Positions 1 to 6,620 of a DNA stretch of 10,036 nt are shown here, piece after piece; the stretch's first letter is position 1; each line of letters opens with the position of its first letter. Source of the stretch: Phycisphaerales bacterium (lineage in GTDB: Bacteria > Planctomycetota > Phycisphaerae > Tepidisphaerales > Tepidisphaeraceae); NCBI GenBank assembly GCA_028288775.1, contig JAQGHP010000631.1, positions 1-10,036 on the forward strand. The letters are read 5' to 3'. A program made the position numbers and the translations under genes. The notes below the pieces were generated by a model, which saw only the letters and a list, made by a program, of their open reading frames with translations, did no database searches and was not told the origin of the DNA.

Positions 1-90
1 CTGCAGGAGTACGACATCGACGACCTGCGCCGCCTGACGGAGGCGATGTTTCCCAACCTCCTGCCGCCGCCCCGGATGGCGGCGACGTAG
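1..90 (+). CDS. 3' end of an unidentified protein
   Basis: Frame 1 is open from the first base to a TAG at 88-90 and gives the last 29 residues of a protein whose start lies outside the window. The tail begins LQEYDIDDLRRLTEAMFPNL and ends in a proline-rich stretch followed by RMAAT. It is hydrophilic, likely one acidic helix and a short disordered end, with no membrane segment or recognisable motif. I do not recognise the family. The gene is on the same strand as the transporter that follows after a 164-bp gap containing palindromic sequence, so the two are probably separate transcription units. The open frame, the natural-looking composition and the abrupt change to repeat-like DNA after the stop support a real gene end. 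Confidence 0.55.
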   Translation: MQEYDIDDLRRLTEAMFPNLLPPPRMAAT

Positions 91-118
91 TTGTGTAGAT
101 ACCCTTGGCTCGCGCCGT

Positions 119-147
119 GGGCTAAAGATCTTTCGCCCCTCCGGGGC
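119..147. repeat. Adjoining palindromes after the upstream gene
   Basis: Positions 119-138 form a palindrome with one mismatched pair, centred on the perfect 10-base palindrome AAAGATCTTT. The GCCC at its end is shared with a GC-rich hairpin at 135-147 (GCCCC, loop TCC, GGGGC). The two stems are mutually exclusive. The position just after a stop codon suits a transcription terminator, but there is no T-run after either stem, and it may equally be an interspersed planctomycete-type repeat. Only one copy is visible in this window. Confidence 0.4.
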
Positions 148-159
148 TGCGGAAGCCGT

Positions 160-165
160 TATAAA
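160..165 (+). promoter_or_regulatory. Possible -10 box for the transporter gene
   Basis: TATAAA, the only AT-rich hexamer in a GC-rich spacer, lies 89 bases before the transporter ATG. No good -35 hexamer sits 16-18 bases upstream, because that region is the GC-rich hairpin. This is a weak candidate based on the hexamer alone. Confidence 0.25.
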
Positions 166-254
166 TTTCTCCACGCAGCACACTTGGCGTCATCACTCCT
201 TCGCACGATAACCATCGCGAGTCCCAGGTTCCCTTTCCTCAAGGTGAGCACGAC

Positions 255-1514
255 ATGGGTGAGGCGATTGTAGATGATGTGTCAGAGCAGTCGGCCACAC
301 CTCCCACCTTGTGGGAGCGCTGGCAGCGCGTGCCGTTGTACGTGCGGATTATCCTGGCGCTCGCGCTGGGCGTGGTCTTCGGGATGGCGCTGGGGGAGCG
401 GGCGAGGATGCTGGCGGTCCCGGCGAAATTGATCATCCGGGTACTCGGGGCGCTGGCACCGTCGCTCATACTTGTGGCGGTGGTACATTCGCTGATGACT
501 GCCAAACTGGGCGCGGGCATCGCGTTTCGCCTCGGGTGGCTGCTGCTGCTCAATACGCTCGTGGCCATTGGGATCGGATTGCTCGTCGCCAACACGATTC
601 GGCCGGGGGAGGCGGCGCACGTGACGCCCGCGGCCGAGAACTCCGCCGCCGGGAAAAGTGACTTCGACAGGTTCCTCGACAAGCTGATGGAGGCGGTGCC
701 CGAGAGCCTCTACAAGCCGCTGGTTGACAATAATGTCATTGCGATCGTGCTGATCGGCGTGGGGTTCGGGATCGCGCTGCGTGCGGAGCGCGAGCAGCCG
801 GTGCGCCCCGCGGTGGACATCGTCGAGATCGCATACCGGGCGATCCTGCGGGTGCTGTCGTGGGTGATCGGGTTGGTGCCGCTGGCGGTGTTCGGGGTGG
901 TGGCGGGCGTGGTGGGCACGATGGGGTTTCGGCCGTTCCGGGCGTTGGGGGCGTTTGTCGTCGCGGTGCTGTTGGCTTTGGTGCTCCAGGCGGTCTGGTA
1001 TCTCCTCCGCGTGCGGCTGCTTTCGTGGGTGCGGCCGATCAAGCTGCTGTCCGACATGCGCGACGCGATCGTCATGGCCTTCGCCACCGACAGCTCCACC
1101 GCGACAATGCCAGTCACATACAAATGCCTCGTTGAAAAAGTAGGCCTGCGCGAGCAGTCGGCCCGGCTGGGCGCGCTGATCGGCACGAACTTCAACAACG
1201 ACGGCACGGCGCTTTACGAGGCGATGTCCGCCCTGTTCGTCGCGCAACTGCTCGGCCGCCATCTGTCGCTCGGGCAGCAACTGGCGGTGGTGGGGTTGAG
1301 CATCATCGCGTCCGTCGGGGCCGCGGGCATCCCCGAGGCCGGGACGGTGACGATGGCGCTGGTGTTCAAGGCGGTGGGGTTGCCGCTGGAGTTCATCCCC
1401 CTGCTGCTGACTGTGGACTGGTTTTTGGACCGCAGCCGCACGGTGATCAACATGCTGGGGGATGTGAACGTGAGCTGTTTGATGGACGGGCGGAGGGGAA
1501 ACGCGGAATGCTGA
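255..1514 (+). CDS. Dicarboxylate/amino acid:cation symporter, acidic amino acid type
   Basis: A 419-residue inner-membrane transporter of the DAACS (GltP/SLC1) family, expected to import acidic amino acids with sodium or protons. Several family landmarks are in register with archaeal GltPh. The HP1 serine-rich tip is DSSTATMP (279-286). The TM7 cation motif is NNDGT (314-318), equivalent to NMDGT. The HP2 tip is GIPEAG (358-363). TM8 carries D388, D392, R395, N399 and D403, spaced exactly as GltPh D390, D394, R397, N401 and D405. In GltPh the TM8 Arg binds the substrate side-chain carboxylate and D394 the amino group. C4-dicarboxylate carriers such as DctA have Ser and Asn at the D394 and D405 positions, so glutamate or aspartate is the likelier substrate (inference). 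Length is normal for the family. The start is supported by AAGGTGAG about 8 bases before the ATG. The final codons and the stop lie in an inverted repeat. An oddity is Glu361 in place of the usual Gly in the HP2 tip. Confidence 0.92.
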   Translation: MGEAIVDDVSEQSATPPTLWERWQRVPLYVRIILALALGVVFGMALGERARMLAVPAKLIIRVLGALAPSLILVAVVHSLMTAKLGAGIAFRLGWLLLLNTLVAIGIGLLVANTIRPGEAAHVTPAAENSAAGKSDFDRFLDKLMEAVPESLYKPLVDNNVIAIVLIGVGFGIALRAEREQPVRPAVDIVEIAYRAILRVLSWVIGLVPLAVFGVVAGVVGTMGFRPFRALGAFVVAVLLALVLQAVWYLLRVRLLSWVRPIKLLSDMRDAIVMAFATDSSTATMPVTYKCLVEKVGLREQSARLGALIGTNFNNDGTALYEAMSALFVAQLLGRHLSLGQQLAVVGLSIIASVGAAGIPEAGTVTMALVFKAVGLPLEFIPLLLTVDWFLDRSRTVINMLGDVNVSCLMDGRRGNAEC

Positions 1515-1575
1515 ACGCCGAACGCTGAATAGAAGAAGGTCTTCGTATTGATTCAGCGTTCAGGGTTCAGCATTC
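1506..1575. terminator. Long inverted repeat between convergent genes, likely bidirectional terminator
   Basis: The arms 1506-1530 and 1551-1575 are 25 bases each and complementary at 23 positions. They are made of tandem 7-base units (GCTGAAC, GCCGAAC, GCTGAAT). The 20-base loop contains a further small stem, GAAGA (1532-1536) with TCTTC (1540-1544). The structure lies between a plus-strand and a minus-strand gene that point at each other, only 17 bases from the stop of the minus gene, so a hairpin would form in either transcript. There is no strong T-run. The left arm overlaps the last three codons of the transporter gene, whose TGA (1512-1514) is part of the repeat. It is certain as an inverted repeat; termination is inferred. 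Confidence 0.65.
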
Positions 1576-1592
1576 AGCGTTTCCGCCGTCCC

Positions 1593-2912
1593 TTACTCAT
1601 GCGTCTTCGCCGCGGTCGCGGCAGTCGGCGCTACGCCGGGAATGACAATCGGGCCTACCGGCAGCGGGCCGAAGGCGTACTGGGCGGGGGTGTAGCTCTC
1701 CTTGGAGTTCAGGGCTTCGTCCCACGTGATGCTCTTGCCGGAATAGGCCGACATGCGGGCCGCGATGGCGGCGAGGGTGCTCTTGCACATGTAGTCGCCG
1801 TTGTTGATCGGCTTGGCGTCGCGGATGCTCTTGAAGAGCGCGACGTGCTCGGCGTCGTACATGTTCACCTTCGAGGGCTTGCGCTTCTTCACGTTCTCGC
1901 CCATGGTGATCTTGTGGTTCATCACGTCCACCACGCCTTTTGCGGTGTAGACGTAGTCGCTGACGTCCGTGGCGCACTGCACGAACTGGCGGCAGCAGGT
2001 CAGCCCGCGCACGCCGCTCTCCCACTCGAAGCAGGTATTGAAGTGGTCGTAGATGTTGCCGTACTCGGGGCTGGTGCGCTGCACGCGGCCGCCGGTGGCG
2101 ATGACTTTGGCGAACGGCTCGTCCTTCATGACCCACATCATTTTATCGATGCTGTGGATGTGCTGCTCGACGATGTGGTCGCCGCTGAGCCAGTAGAAGT
2201 AGAGCCAGTTGCGGAGCTGCCACTCCATGTCGCTCCACTCTTTTTGGCGGGGGTTCATCCACAGTCCGCCGGTGAGGTAATTGTGCTGGAGCAGGCGGAT
2301 TTCACCGGCGACACCGTTGTGGACGTCGTCGATGACTTCGCGCTTCACGTCGTCGTAGCGGTAACAGAGGCCCGAGACGAGCGAGACGTTCTTGGTCTTG
2401 GCGAGGGCTGCGGTTTCCATCACCGAGCGCACGCCCGGGGCGTCCACAGCGACGGGCTTCTCGCAGAAACAATGCTTGCCGGCCTCAATGACCGCCTTCA
2501 CGTGCATGGGCCGAAAGTGCGGCGGGGTCGCCAGCAGCACTACGTCGCACACGTCGATCACGCCCTTGTACGCATCCCAGCCGCTGTACTTATGCTCGTC
2601 GGCGACCTGCACGCGGTCGCCGACTTCGGAGTTCTTCAGTTCGCCCAGCTTGGTTTCGAGGCGGTCTTTGAACATGTCGCCCAGGGCGACGATCTTGGCG
2701 TTTGCGTCGGCGTGAAGCGCGTTGACGGCGGCCCCCCCGCCGCGCCCGCCGCAGCCGATCAGGCCGACCTTCAGCGTGTTGCTCTCCGCGGCATGAACGC
2801 TGCGCGGGATAACGAGGCTGGATGCCGCGGCGGCAGCGACGGCGGCCGCCGTCGAGGATTTCACGAAGTCGCGGCGGGTTGGCTTGCCATGGGATGCGGT
2901 GTCACTGTGCAT
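1593..2912 (-). CDS. Tat-exported Gfo/Idh/MocA family oxidoreductase
   Basis: A 439-residue predicted periplasmic NAD(P)-dependent sugar or polyol dehydrogenase; the substrate cannot be told from sequence. The N-terminus has a twin-arginine signal: RRDFVK with the arginine pair at 13-14, an alanine-rich hydrophobic stretch to about 35, and a likely cleavage after VHA (39-41). The Rossmann dinucleotide motif is IGCGGRG (52-58), followed by an acidic strand end at D79. EKP, the catalytic lysine motif of the family, is at 151-153. GDHIVEQHIHSID (244-256) carries the conserved Asp/His pairs of the second domain. The frame stays open upstream to 3419, but that extension is repeat sequence. The ATG at 2912 is preceded by GGAG 9 bases upstream and directly gives the Tat motif. 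Tat export fits a protein that folds around its cofactor in the cytoplasm, as known for Zymomonas glucose-fructose oxidoreductase. It is a paralogue of the gene at 8253. Confidence 0.92.
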   Translation of the reverse strand: MHSDTASHGKPTRRDFVKSSTAAAVAAAAASSLVIPRSVHAAESNTLKVGLIGCGGRGGGAAVNALHADANAKIVALGDMFKDRLETKLGELKNSEVGDRVQVADEHKYSGWDAYKGVIDVCDVVLLATPPHFRPMHVKAVIEAGKHCFCEKPVAVDAPGVRSVMETAALAKTKNVSLVSGLCYRYDDVKREVIDDVHNGVAGEIRLLQHNYLTGGLWMNPRQKEWSDMEWQLRNWLYFYWLSGDHIVEQHIHSIDKMMWVMKDEPFAKVIATGGRVQRTSPEYGNIYDHFNTCFEWESGVRGLTCCRQFVQCATDVSDYVYTAKGVVDVMNHKITMGENVKKRKPSKVNMYDAEHVALFKSIRDAKPINNGDYMCKSTLAAIAARMSAYSGKSITWDEALNSKESYTPAQYAFGPLPVGPIVIPGVAPTAATAAKTHE

Positions 2913-3012
2913 TGCGTGTCTCTCCGTCAAAAAGTGTTGCGATCCTAAGCCGGCGCATTGCGGGCCACTTCGCCGGGCCCGCGCCGTGCGGCACCAACCG
3001 CCGGGGGCGGGC

Positions 3013-3018
3013 ATTGTA
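3013..3018 (-). promoter_or_regulatory. Possible -10 box for the minus-strand oxidoreductase
   Basis: Read on the minus strand this is TACAAT, one base from the TATAAT consensus, about 100 bases before the ATG at 2912. No convincing -35 hexamer is present at the right distance. It lies between the gene start and the repeat element at 3056-3257. The rest of 2913-3055 shows nothing recognisable. Confidence 0.25.
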
Positions 3019-3055
3019 ACCGAACGCCGCCGAGCGCGAAGAGCCGACGAAGGTT

Positions 3056-3257
3056 GGGGCGGACATTCTCGATGGTGGCGCAGACATTCTTGTCTGTGTC
3101 GGGTCGGGGAGTGGAGGGCATTCCTGCCCTCCCGAGCCGACCCGAAGCGAAGTTGCGAGTCCACTCGGGGGGCAGGAATGCCCCCGCTCGCAGACTCGCG
3201 ACAGACAAAAATGTCTGCCCCACCTCCAAAGGCAGACAAGAATGTCCGCCCCATCTC
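3056..3257. repeat. 202-bp compound palindromic element (CAGACA/TGTCTG family)
   Basis: Most of the 350-bp gap between the oxidoreductase and apbE. The right side has two direct copies of a 25-base unit at 3202-3226 and 3233-3257, differing at three positions, each containing a CAGACA-AAAA-TGTCTG type mini-hairpin followed by GCCCCA. The left side has inverted copies at 3056-3069 (partial) and 3072-3096, so the element has inverted ends. Between them are two strong hairpins. The first has stems 3101-3107/3137-3143 and 3113-3120/3125-3132. The second has stems 3154-3159/3187-3192 and 3168-3174/3179-3185. Their apices, GGCATTCCTGCC and GGCAGGAATGCC, are reverse complements. There is no coding capacity beyond shadow frames. 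A MITE-like or REP-like non-autonomous element is the best description. It ends five bases from the apbE stop and may also end that transcript. Confidence 0.8.
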
Positions 3258-3262
3258 AGTCC

Positions 3263-4363
3263 TCAGTCCTTTGCCGTACCCGGCGAAACTCCCGCGAATT
3301 CGTGAAAGCGTTTGGACTCCCAGACCCGGACGCGGTCGCCTTCGATTCTGGTTATACGCGCCGCCGCCCCCGGCGTTCGTTCGATGAGGGCGAGTCCTTT
3401 TTCCGGCCCCATGATGCACACCGCCGCGGCTAGCCAGTCGGCGACCGTATCGTCGGGGGCGATGGCGTTGACGCAGATGCGGTCCGTCAGGCCAAGGCCC
3501 GTCGCGGGGTCGATGATGTGCGAGTAGCGGACGCCGTCGATGATGACAAAGCGCTCGGTATCACCGGAGGTCGAGACGCCATAATCCCGCAGGCTGGCGT
3601 AGGTTGCGGGCGTGGTGTCTTTGGGTTCGAGCGACGCCAGCGCGACCGTCCAATTCTCCTTGTCCGGGGGCGGCTGCCCGATGCTCACGTCCCCCGCCGC
3701 CCCGACCAGGGCGCGGTCGATGCCGAATTTCCTGAGCACTTTGAGCGCCTCGCGTGAGGTATATCCCTTGGCGATCCCCCCCACGTCCAGCCGCATGCGC
3801 GGGGCGAGGAGTTGCACGGCGTGGTGCTCGGGGTCGAGTTTGATAAAGCGGTAGCCGACCGACTTTTTGGCCTCCTCGACGCGCTCGGGGGCGGGCACCT
3901 GATTCAATTCGCGTGATCGTCGCCACAGATGGACGAGCGGTCCGATGGTGATATCGAAGGTTCCCTCCGACTGGCGGGCGGCGTCGAGGGAATATTCCAT
4001 CAGCCGATACATGTCGTCGCTGACCGGCATTGGCTGCGCCATCGGCCCGTCGAGCGTCTGCTGGGAAAGTTTGCTCAGCTCGCTGTTGGGGTCGTAGTCG
4101 CTGAAGGTGCGGTTGAGCTCGTCCACCCGAGCCCAAACCGCCTCCGCCGCCCTGTCGGCGACGGCTTTGTCGGGTGCGTAGAGGAAGATACTGAAAACCG
4201 TCCCCATTTTGGGGGCGACGTATTCGAAGCGTTGAAGATTGACGTCGGTCGTGGGGCGCGTCGCGGGCTGCGATGTGGGGGGATTGTTGGCGCGTGGTGC
4301 CGTACACCCAAAGAGCGACGAGTAGGTCAGTATTAGGATGGACGACCGGGTCAAGTTCTTCAT
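3263..4363 (-). CDS. apbE: FAD:protein FMN transferase, ApbE family lipoprotein
   Basis: A 366-residue ApbE-family protein. Family members move FMN from FAD onto a Thr of a target protein such as RnfG or NqrC, with Mg2+, outside the cytoplasmic membrane. The start at 4363 gives a signal peptide ending in the lipobox LFGC with Cys20, so the protein is probably membrane-anchored by lipid; upstream in-frame starts (4408, 4558) would bury this signal. Family motifs follow in order: KMGT (52-55), FSDYDPNSELSKLS (87-100), FDITIGPLVHLW (136-147), LDVGGIAKGY (192-201), GAAGDVSIG (221-229), STSGDTER (264-271) and HIIDPATG (282-289). Two positions are unusual. The ADALST metal-site motif reads ADWLAA (308-313), placing Ala313 where a Thr is normal, and the N-x-GGD stretch reads GAAGD. 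No FMN-acceptor protein is encoded in the window. Minus strand, upstream of the oxidoreductase gene but separated from it by a repeat, so co-transcription is uncertain. Confidence 0.92.
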   Translation of the reverse strand: MKNLTRSSILILTYSSLFGCTAPRANNPPTSQPATRPTTDVNLQRFEYVAPKMGTVFSIFLYAPDKAVADRAAEAVWARVDELNRTFSDYDPNSELSKLSQQTLDGPMAQPMPVSDDMYRLMEYSLDAARQSEGTFDITIGPLVHLWRRSRELNQVPAPERVEEAKKSVGYRFIKLDPEHHAVQLLAPRMRLDVGGIAKGYTSREALKVLRKFGIDRALVGAAGDVSIGQPPPDKENWTVALASLEPKDTTPATYASLRDYGVSTSGDTERFVIIDGVRYSHIIDPATGLGLTDRICVNAIAPDDTVADWLAAAVCIMGPEKGLALIERTPGAAARITRIEGDRVRVWESKRFHEFAGVSPGTAKD

Positions 4364-4403
4364 CACGGCCAATACACCTCGCCACACGAACCTCCCCGCC
4401 GCC

Positions 4404-4431
4404 AGCATATCGTGATGACGGTCGGGGCCAA
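4404..4431 (-). promoter_or_regulatory. Possible apbE promoter
   Basis: On the minus strand, TTGGCC (4426-4431) and TATGCT (4404-4409) are separated by 16 bases and lie about 40 bases before the apbE ATG. Each matches four of six consensus bases. The position is right but the hexamers are mediocre. The stretch between here and the repeat at 4475 shows nothing else. Confidence 0.22.
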
Positions 4432-4474
4432 GACCCCTCGGGTTGGGGGCGGCAGGATTCCTACGGCACCCCGT

Positions 4475-4701
4475 CCGTGGCACGGGCGGCCCGCCCGTGG
4501 GCGGCGGCACTCCCGCCGCTTTGGTCGGTACTTCGGCCGCCAAAAGAATGTGTGGCACAGCCGCCCTCGGCTGTGTCTTTGCTATTCGCCTGCGGCGGAA
4601 TCACAGCCGGGGCGGCTGTGCCACATTTTGCTTTCTTTGACCGGAATACTAGCCGAACGTCACGGAGTACCGTGACCATGGGCGGGCCGCCCATGCCACG
4701 G
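4475..4701. repeat. Paired inverted hairpin repeat (REPIN-like), expanded copy
   Basis: The two 26-base ends, 4475-4500 and 4676-4701, are inverted copies matching at 24 positions. Each end is also a palindrome by itself: the left core is CACGGGCGG-C-CCGCCCGTG and the right core CATGGGCGGGCCGCCCATG. The two differences between the arms are partners within each arm's own stem (C-G on the left, T-A on the right), so both hairpins stay perfectly paired. Inside lie further stems: 4501-4507/4513-4519, 4659-4665/4670-4676, and a separate inverted repeat at 4551-4625. The same paired design occurs at 9626-9732. It occupies half of the 442-bp spacer between divergent apbE and the glycosyltransferase gene; no protein-coding gene is supported here. 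Confidence 0.8.
4551..4625. repeat. Inner 75-bp inverted repeat nested in the larger element
   Basis: Perfect 16-base arms at 4551-4566 and 4610-4625 (starting TGTGGCACAGCC). Each arm also takes part in a local hairpin: CACAGCCG (4556-4563) with CGGCTGTG (4568-4575), and CACAGCC (4602-4608) with GGCTGTG (4614-4620). Since the other copy of the outer element (9626-9732) lacks this segment, it may be a second repeat inserted into the first (inference). Confidence 0.75.
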
Positions 4702-4706
4702 CAGTA

Positions 4707-4726
4707 CATGCGCGCCCATGCCACGG
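4707..4726. repeat. Partial extra copy of the hairpin repeat arm
   Basis: CATGCGCGCCCATGCCACGG repeats the end of the right arm just before it (GCCCATGCCACGG at 4689-4701) five bases further on. It looks like a truncated third half-unit. The remaining bases to 4805 contain no clear signal. Confidence 0.5.
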
Positions 4727-4805
4727 GATAGGCGGAGCCATGCTGGCCACAAGCTGACAAACCTTTCGCTCGGCCTCGACTTGTTGTATTCAAACGCCAC
4801 CTGTC

Positions 4806-5681
4806 ATGCGAGCCGCGACCAGCCCAATTTTCGACGTAAACGCTGCGGCGAAGTGCGGGCGCGTCCCGCGGGCGCCGTTTGCAATGCGCTGGCCGGCGGA
4901 GCCGCCATTGCCGTTGGAGATGCGTCAGCGGATCTGCTGCATCATTCCTTGTTATAACGTGGGCGAATTTTGTGCGCCGGTCATTCGCGAATGCGCGGGG
5001 CATGTGGGGCGGATCGTTGTGGTGGATGATGGGTCTACCGATGAAACGGCAGAGCATCTGCGCGCAGCGCAGGCGGAGTTCCCTGACATTGTCCATGTGC
5101 TGACTCTCGCGCCCAACCAGGGGAAAGGCGTGGCGCTGGTCCGTGGGTTTCGCCACGCGCTGGGGAAGACCGATTGCGACGTGATCGTCACCATAGACGG
5201 CGACGGCCAGCACCGCCCCGGCGACATCCCGCGCGTTGCACGGCCTTGCCTGGAAGGCCGGGCGGACTTCGTCATTGCCCAACGGCAGTTCCCGCCCAGC
5301 ACCCCCGCGCGCAGCCGCGTGGGGAACAATCTCTCGACGGCCATGCTCTCCGCGGCATACCGCCATACCCCGCGGGACACACAGTGCGGCCTGCGCGCCC
5401 ACACGCGGGCGTACGTGCGCGAGGTGCTCGAAGTGGTCGAGGGGAACCGCTATGAGACGGAAGCGCGGATCATCATGCTCGCCCTGCGCTGGGGCCGGCG
5501 GATCGGGCAGGTGCCCGTCCCCGCGATCTACCATGGCCGCAATGAATCCTCCCACTACCGCCCGCTGGCCGATTCGCTGCGCATCCTTGGAGCCTTTTTC
5601 ACCACCGTCATGCTCCCGGAATTGGGAATACCGGTGTGGTGGAGAAAGGGAGGGGATGGGCAGAACGAAAGCATCAAGTGA
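4806..5681 (+). CDS. Family 2 glycosyltransferase, DPM1/polyprenyl-phosphate sugar synthase-like
   Basis: A 291-residue inverting GT-A glycosyltransferase, expected to work at the cytoplasmic face of the membrane and probably to load a sugar from a nucleotide donor onto a lipid carrier; donor and acceptor are unknown. Visible motifs are IIPCYN (46-51), VVDDGSTDE (72-80, nucleotide-binding Asp pair), NQGKGVAL (104-111), and IDGDGQH (130-136, the metal-binding DxD region). Later come DTQCGLRA, RYETEAR, VPVPAIYHG and SSHYRPL, typical of the DPM1-like group with the SSH-Pl-DslrI tail. There is no long C-terminal membrane part. The start is unsure: 4806 is the longest frame but has no ribosome site, and residues 1-38 are atypical. 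Internal ATGs at 4884 (M27) and especially 4920 (M39, three residues before ICCIIPCYN) fit the family better, though neither has a well-placed Shine-Dalgarno. The next gene follows after 80 bases. Confidence 0.85.
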   Translation: MRAATSPIFDVNAAAKCGRVPRAPFAMRWPAEPPLPLEMRQRICCIIPCYNVGEFCAPVIRECAGHVGRIVVVDDGSTDETAEHLRAAQAEFPDIVHVLTLAPNQGKGVALVRGFRHALGKTDCDVIVTIDGDGQHRPGDIPRVARPCLEGRADFVIAQRQFPPSTPARSRVGNNLSTAMLSAAYRHTPRDTQCGLRAHTRAYVREVLEVVEGNRYETEARIIMLALRWGRRIGQVPVPAIYHGRNESSHYRPLADSLRILGAFFTTVMLPELGIPVWWRKGGDGQNESIK

Positions 5682-5761
5682 AGAATGCGGAGTGCGAAAA
5701 GAAGAGCCCCCGCGACCCAAAGAAGTTTGTCCACACCCCAAATGTCGGTATCCTGTTCGAC

Positions 5762-6466
5762 ATGGCCGCCGCATCCAAATCCATCGTCGTCAGGGCCCTT
5801 ATCTTCTGCGGAGTCATTGGCGCATTCATTTGCATCAAGGTTTTGCCAGGGTTCTTTGCCCGCCGGGCGGAGCACCAGGCAGCGAGCCAGGTGGCCAATG
5901 AAGCGGCTCGCGATGCGGCTCAGCGGGCGGTTAACGATGTGGTTCACGATGCAGTGAAGCAAAAAGCCGCGGAGATATTGCGCGACGTCGTCGGGAGCGA
6001 AAATCCAAGCACGGCGCCGGCAGCGACGAATCCAGGCGATACGGTGATAGAACGTACCGGCTACAGGATCACGCTGCCCGGCAACTCGACCGTCGATCCG
6101 CCAGACGCCAACGTTGGCAAGGATCGTCTGACCCAGGTGAACCTGCCGGATCACGGGGCCTTAATCATCGTGGCAGTCGACGACAAGACGCTCGCCGCCC
6201 CGGAATTCGACAAGATGGCCGCTTCACTCCAGGCCAAGCTCGAAAGCGCGAGCATCGCGAAGGCGGGCACCTTCGACGGTGTGAAGGCGGCACGATCGAC
6301 CGCCATCAGCGGGACTGTAAAGGGCGAACGATTTGCGTATGAGATCGCACAGATTGAAGGTCAGAAAAAAGCATGTCTTATCGTCCTCGAATACCCTGAG
6401 GAGAATAAAGCGGCGACCATCGGCATCATGCAAAAGGCGCTGGCGACCTTTCAGATTCGGGAGTGA
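5762..6466 (+). CDS. Membrane-anchored protein of unknown function
   Basis: A 234-residue protein with one N-terminal membrane segment (about 8-28, ending IKVLPGFF). An alanine-rich charged helix follows (about 32-72, with repeated A-x-x-A and V-x-D-V patterns, possibly coiled-coil), then a short Pro/Ala/Thr linker (about 78-88). The rest is a globular domain from about residue 90 to the end. This starts TGYRITLPG and finishes with strands (KKACLIVLEYP) and a last helix ending ALATFQI. That outline resembles periplasmic PsbP/DcrB-like alpha-beta domains, but this is a pattern impression, not an identification. The frame extends upstream to 5636, inside the glycosyltransferase gene. The ATG at 5762 is chosen because the membrane segment starts at once after it and the upstream 42 residues look like read-through. 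No good ribosome site is seen. It could be co-transcribed with the glycosyltransferase. Confidence 0.72.
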   Translation: MAAASKSIVVRALIFCGVIGAFICIKVLPGFFARRAEHQAASQVANEAARDAAQRAVNDVVHDAVKQKAAEILRDVVGSENPSTAPAATNPGDTVIERTGYRITLPGNSTVDPPDANVGKDRLTQVNLPDHGALIIVAVDDKTLAAPEFDKMAASLQAKLESASIAKAGTFDGVKAARSTAISGTVKGERFAYEIAQIEGQKKACLIVLEYPEENKAATIGIMQKALATFQIRE

Positions 6467-6620
6467 CTTCTACTGCGTCCGTGACACTTGGCTAGGAGAT
6501 GACTCAACGGAATGCCGACGTACTCCGAGGCTTGCCCCCAGGGCACTGCACTTTGCACACTTACTCTGCATTGCTGCCTGCCGCGTTCGCCTCTAAACAC
6601 TGCCATTTCGCCCGGGTACT

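Noticed and set aside
282..1280. 332-residue open frame on the minus strand opposite the transporter
   Set aside because: Very rich in His, Arg, Gln and Pro with no motif, and it lies fully opposite a gene with all family residues intact; it is a high-GC shadow.
255..1514. Annotation as C4-dicarboxylate carrier DctA
   Set aside because: TM8 has Asp at both positions where DctA has Ser and Asn, matching glutamate/aspartate carriers instead.
1548..2948. 466-residue plus-strand frame opposite the first oxidoreductase
   Set aside because: Val/Ala/His/Asp-biased low-information protein; the minus strand encodes a full Tat-exported oxidoreductase.
3202..3257. Short direct repeats that could suggest a CRISPR
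   Set aside because: Only two units separated by 6 bases, each palindromic, with inverted copies nearby; spacers are absent and no cas gene is present.
2884..3387. 167-residue plus-strand frame across the 3056-3257 repeat
   Set aside because: Its peptide is made of repeated KNV and SAPP words from the repeat units and has no conserved domain.
2913..3419. 169-residue N-terminal extension of the first oxidoreductase
   Set aside because: It is encoded by the intergenic repeat and by antisense apbE sequence; the Tat signal must lie at the true N-terminus and the ATG at 2912 has a good ribosome site.
4461..5774. 437-residue minus-strand frame over the glycosyltransferase and the repeat region
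   Set aside because: It runs through palindromic repeats (GGPPM-like peptides) and opposite a gene with intact GT2 motifs.
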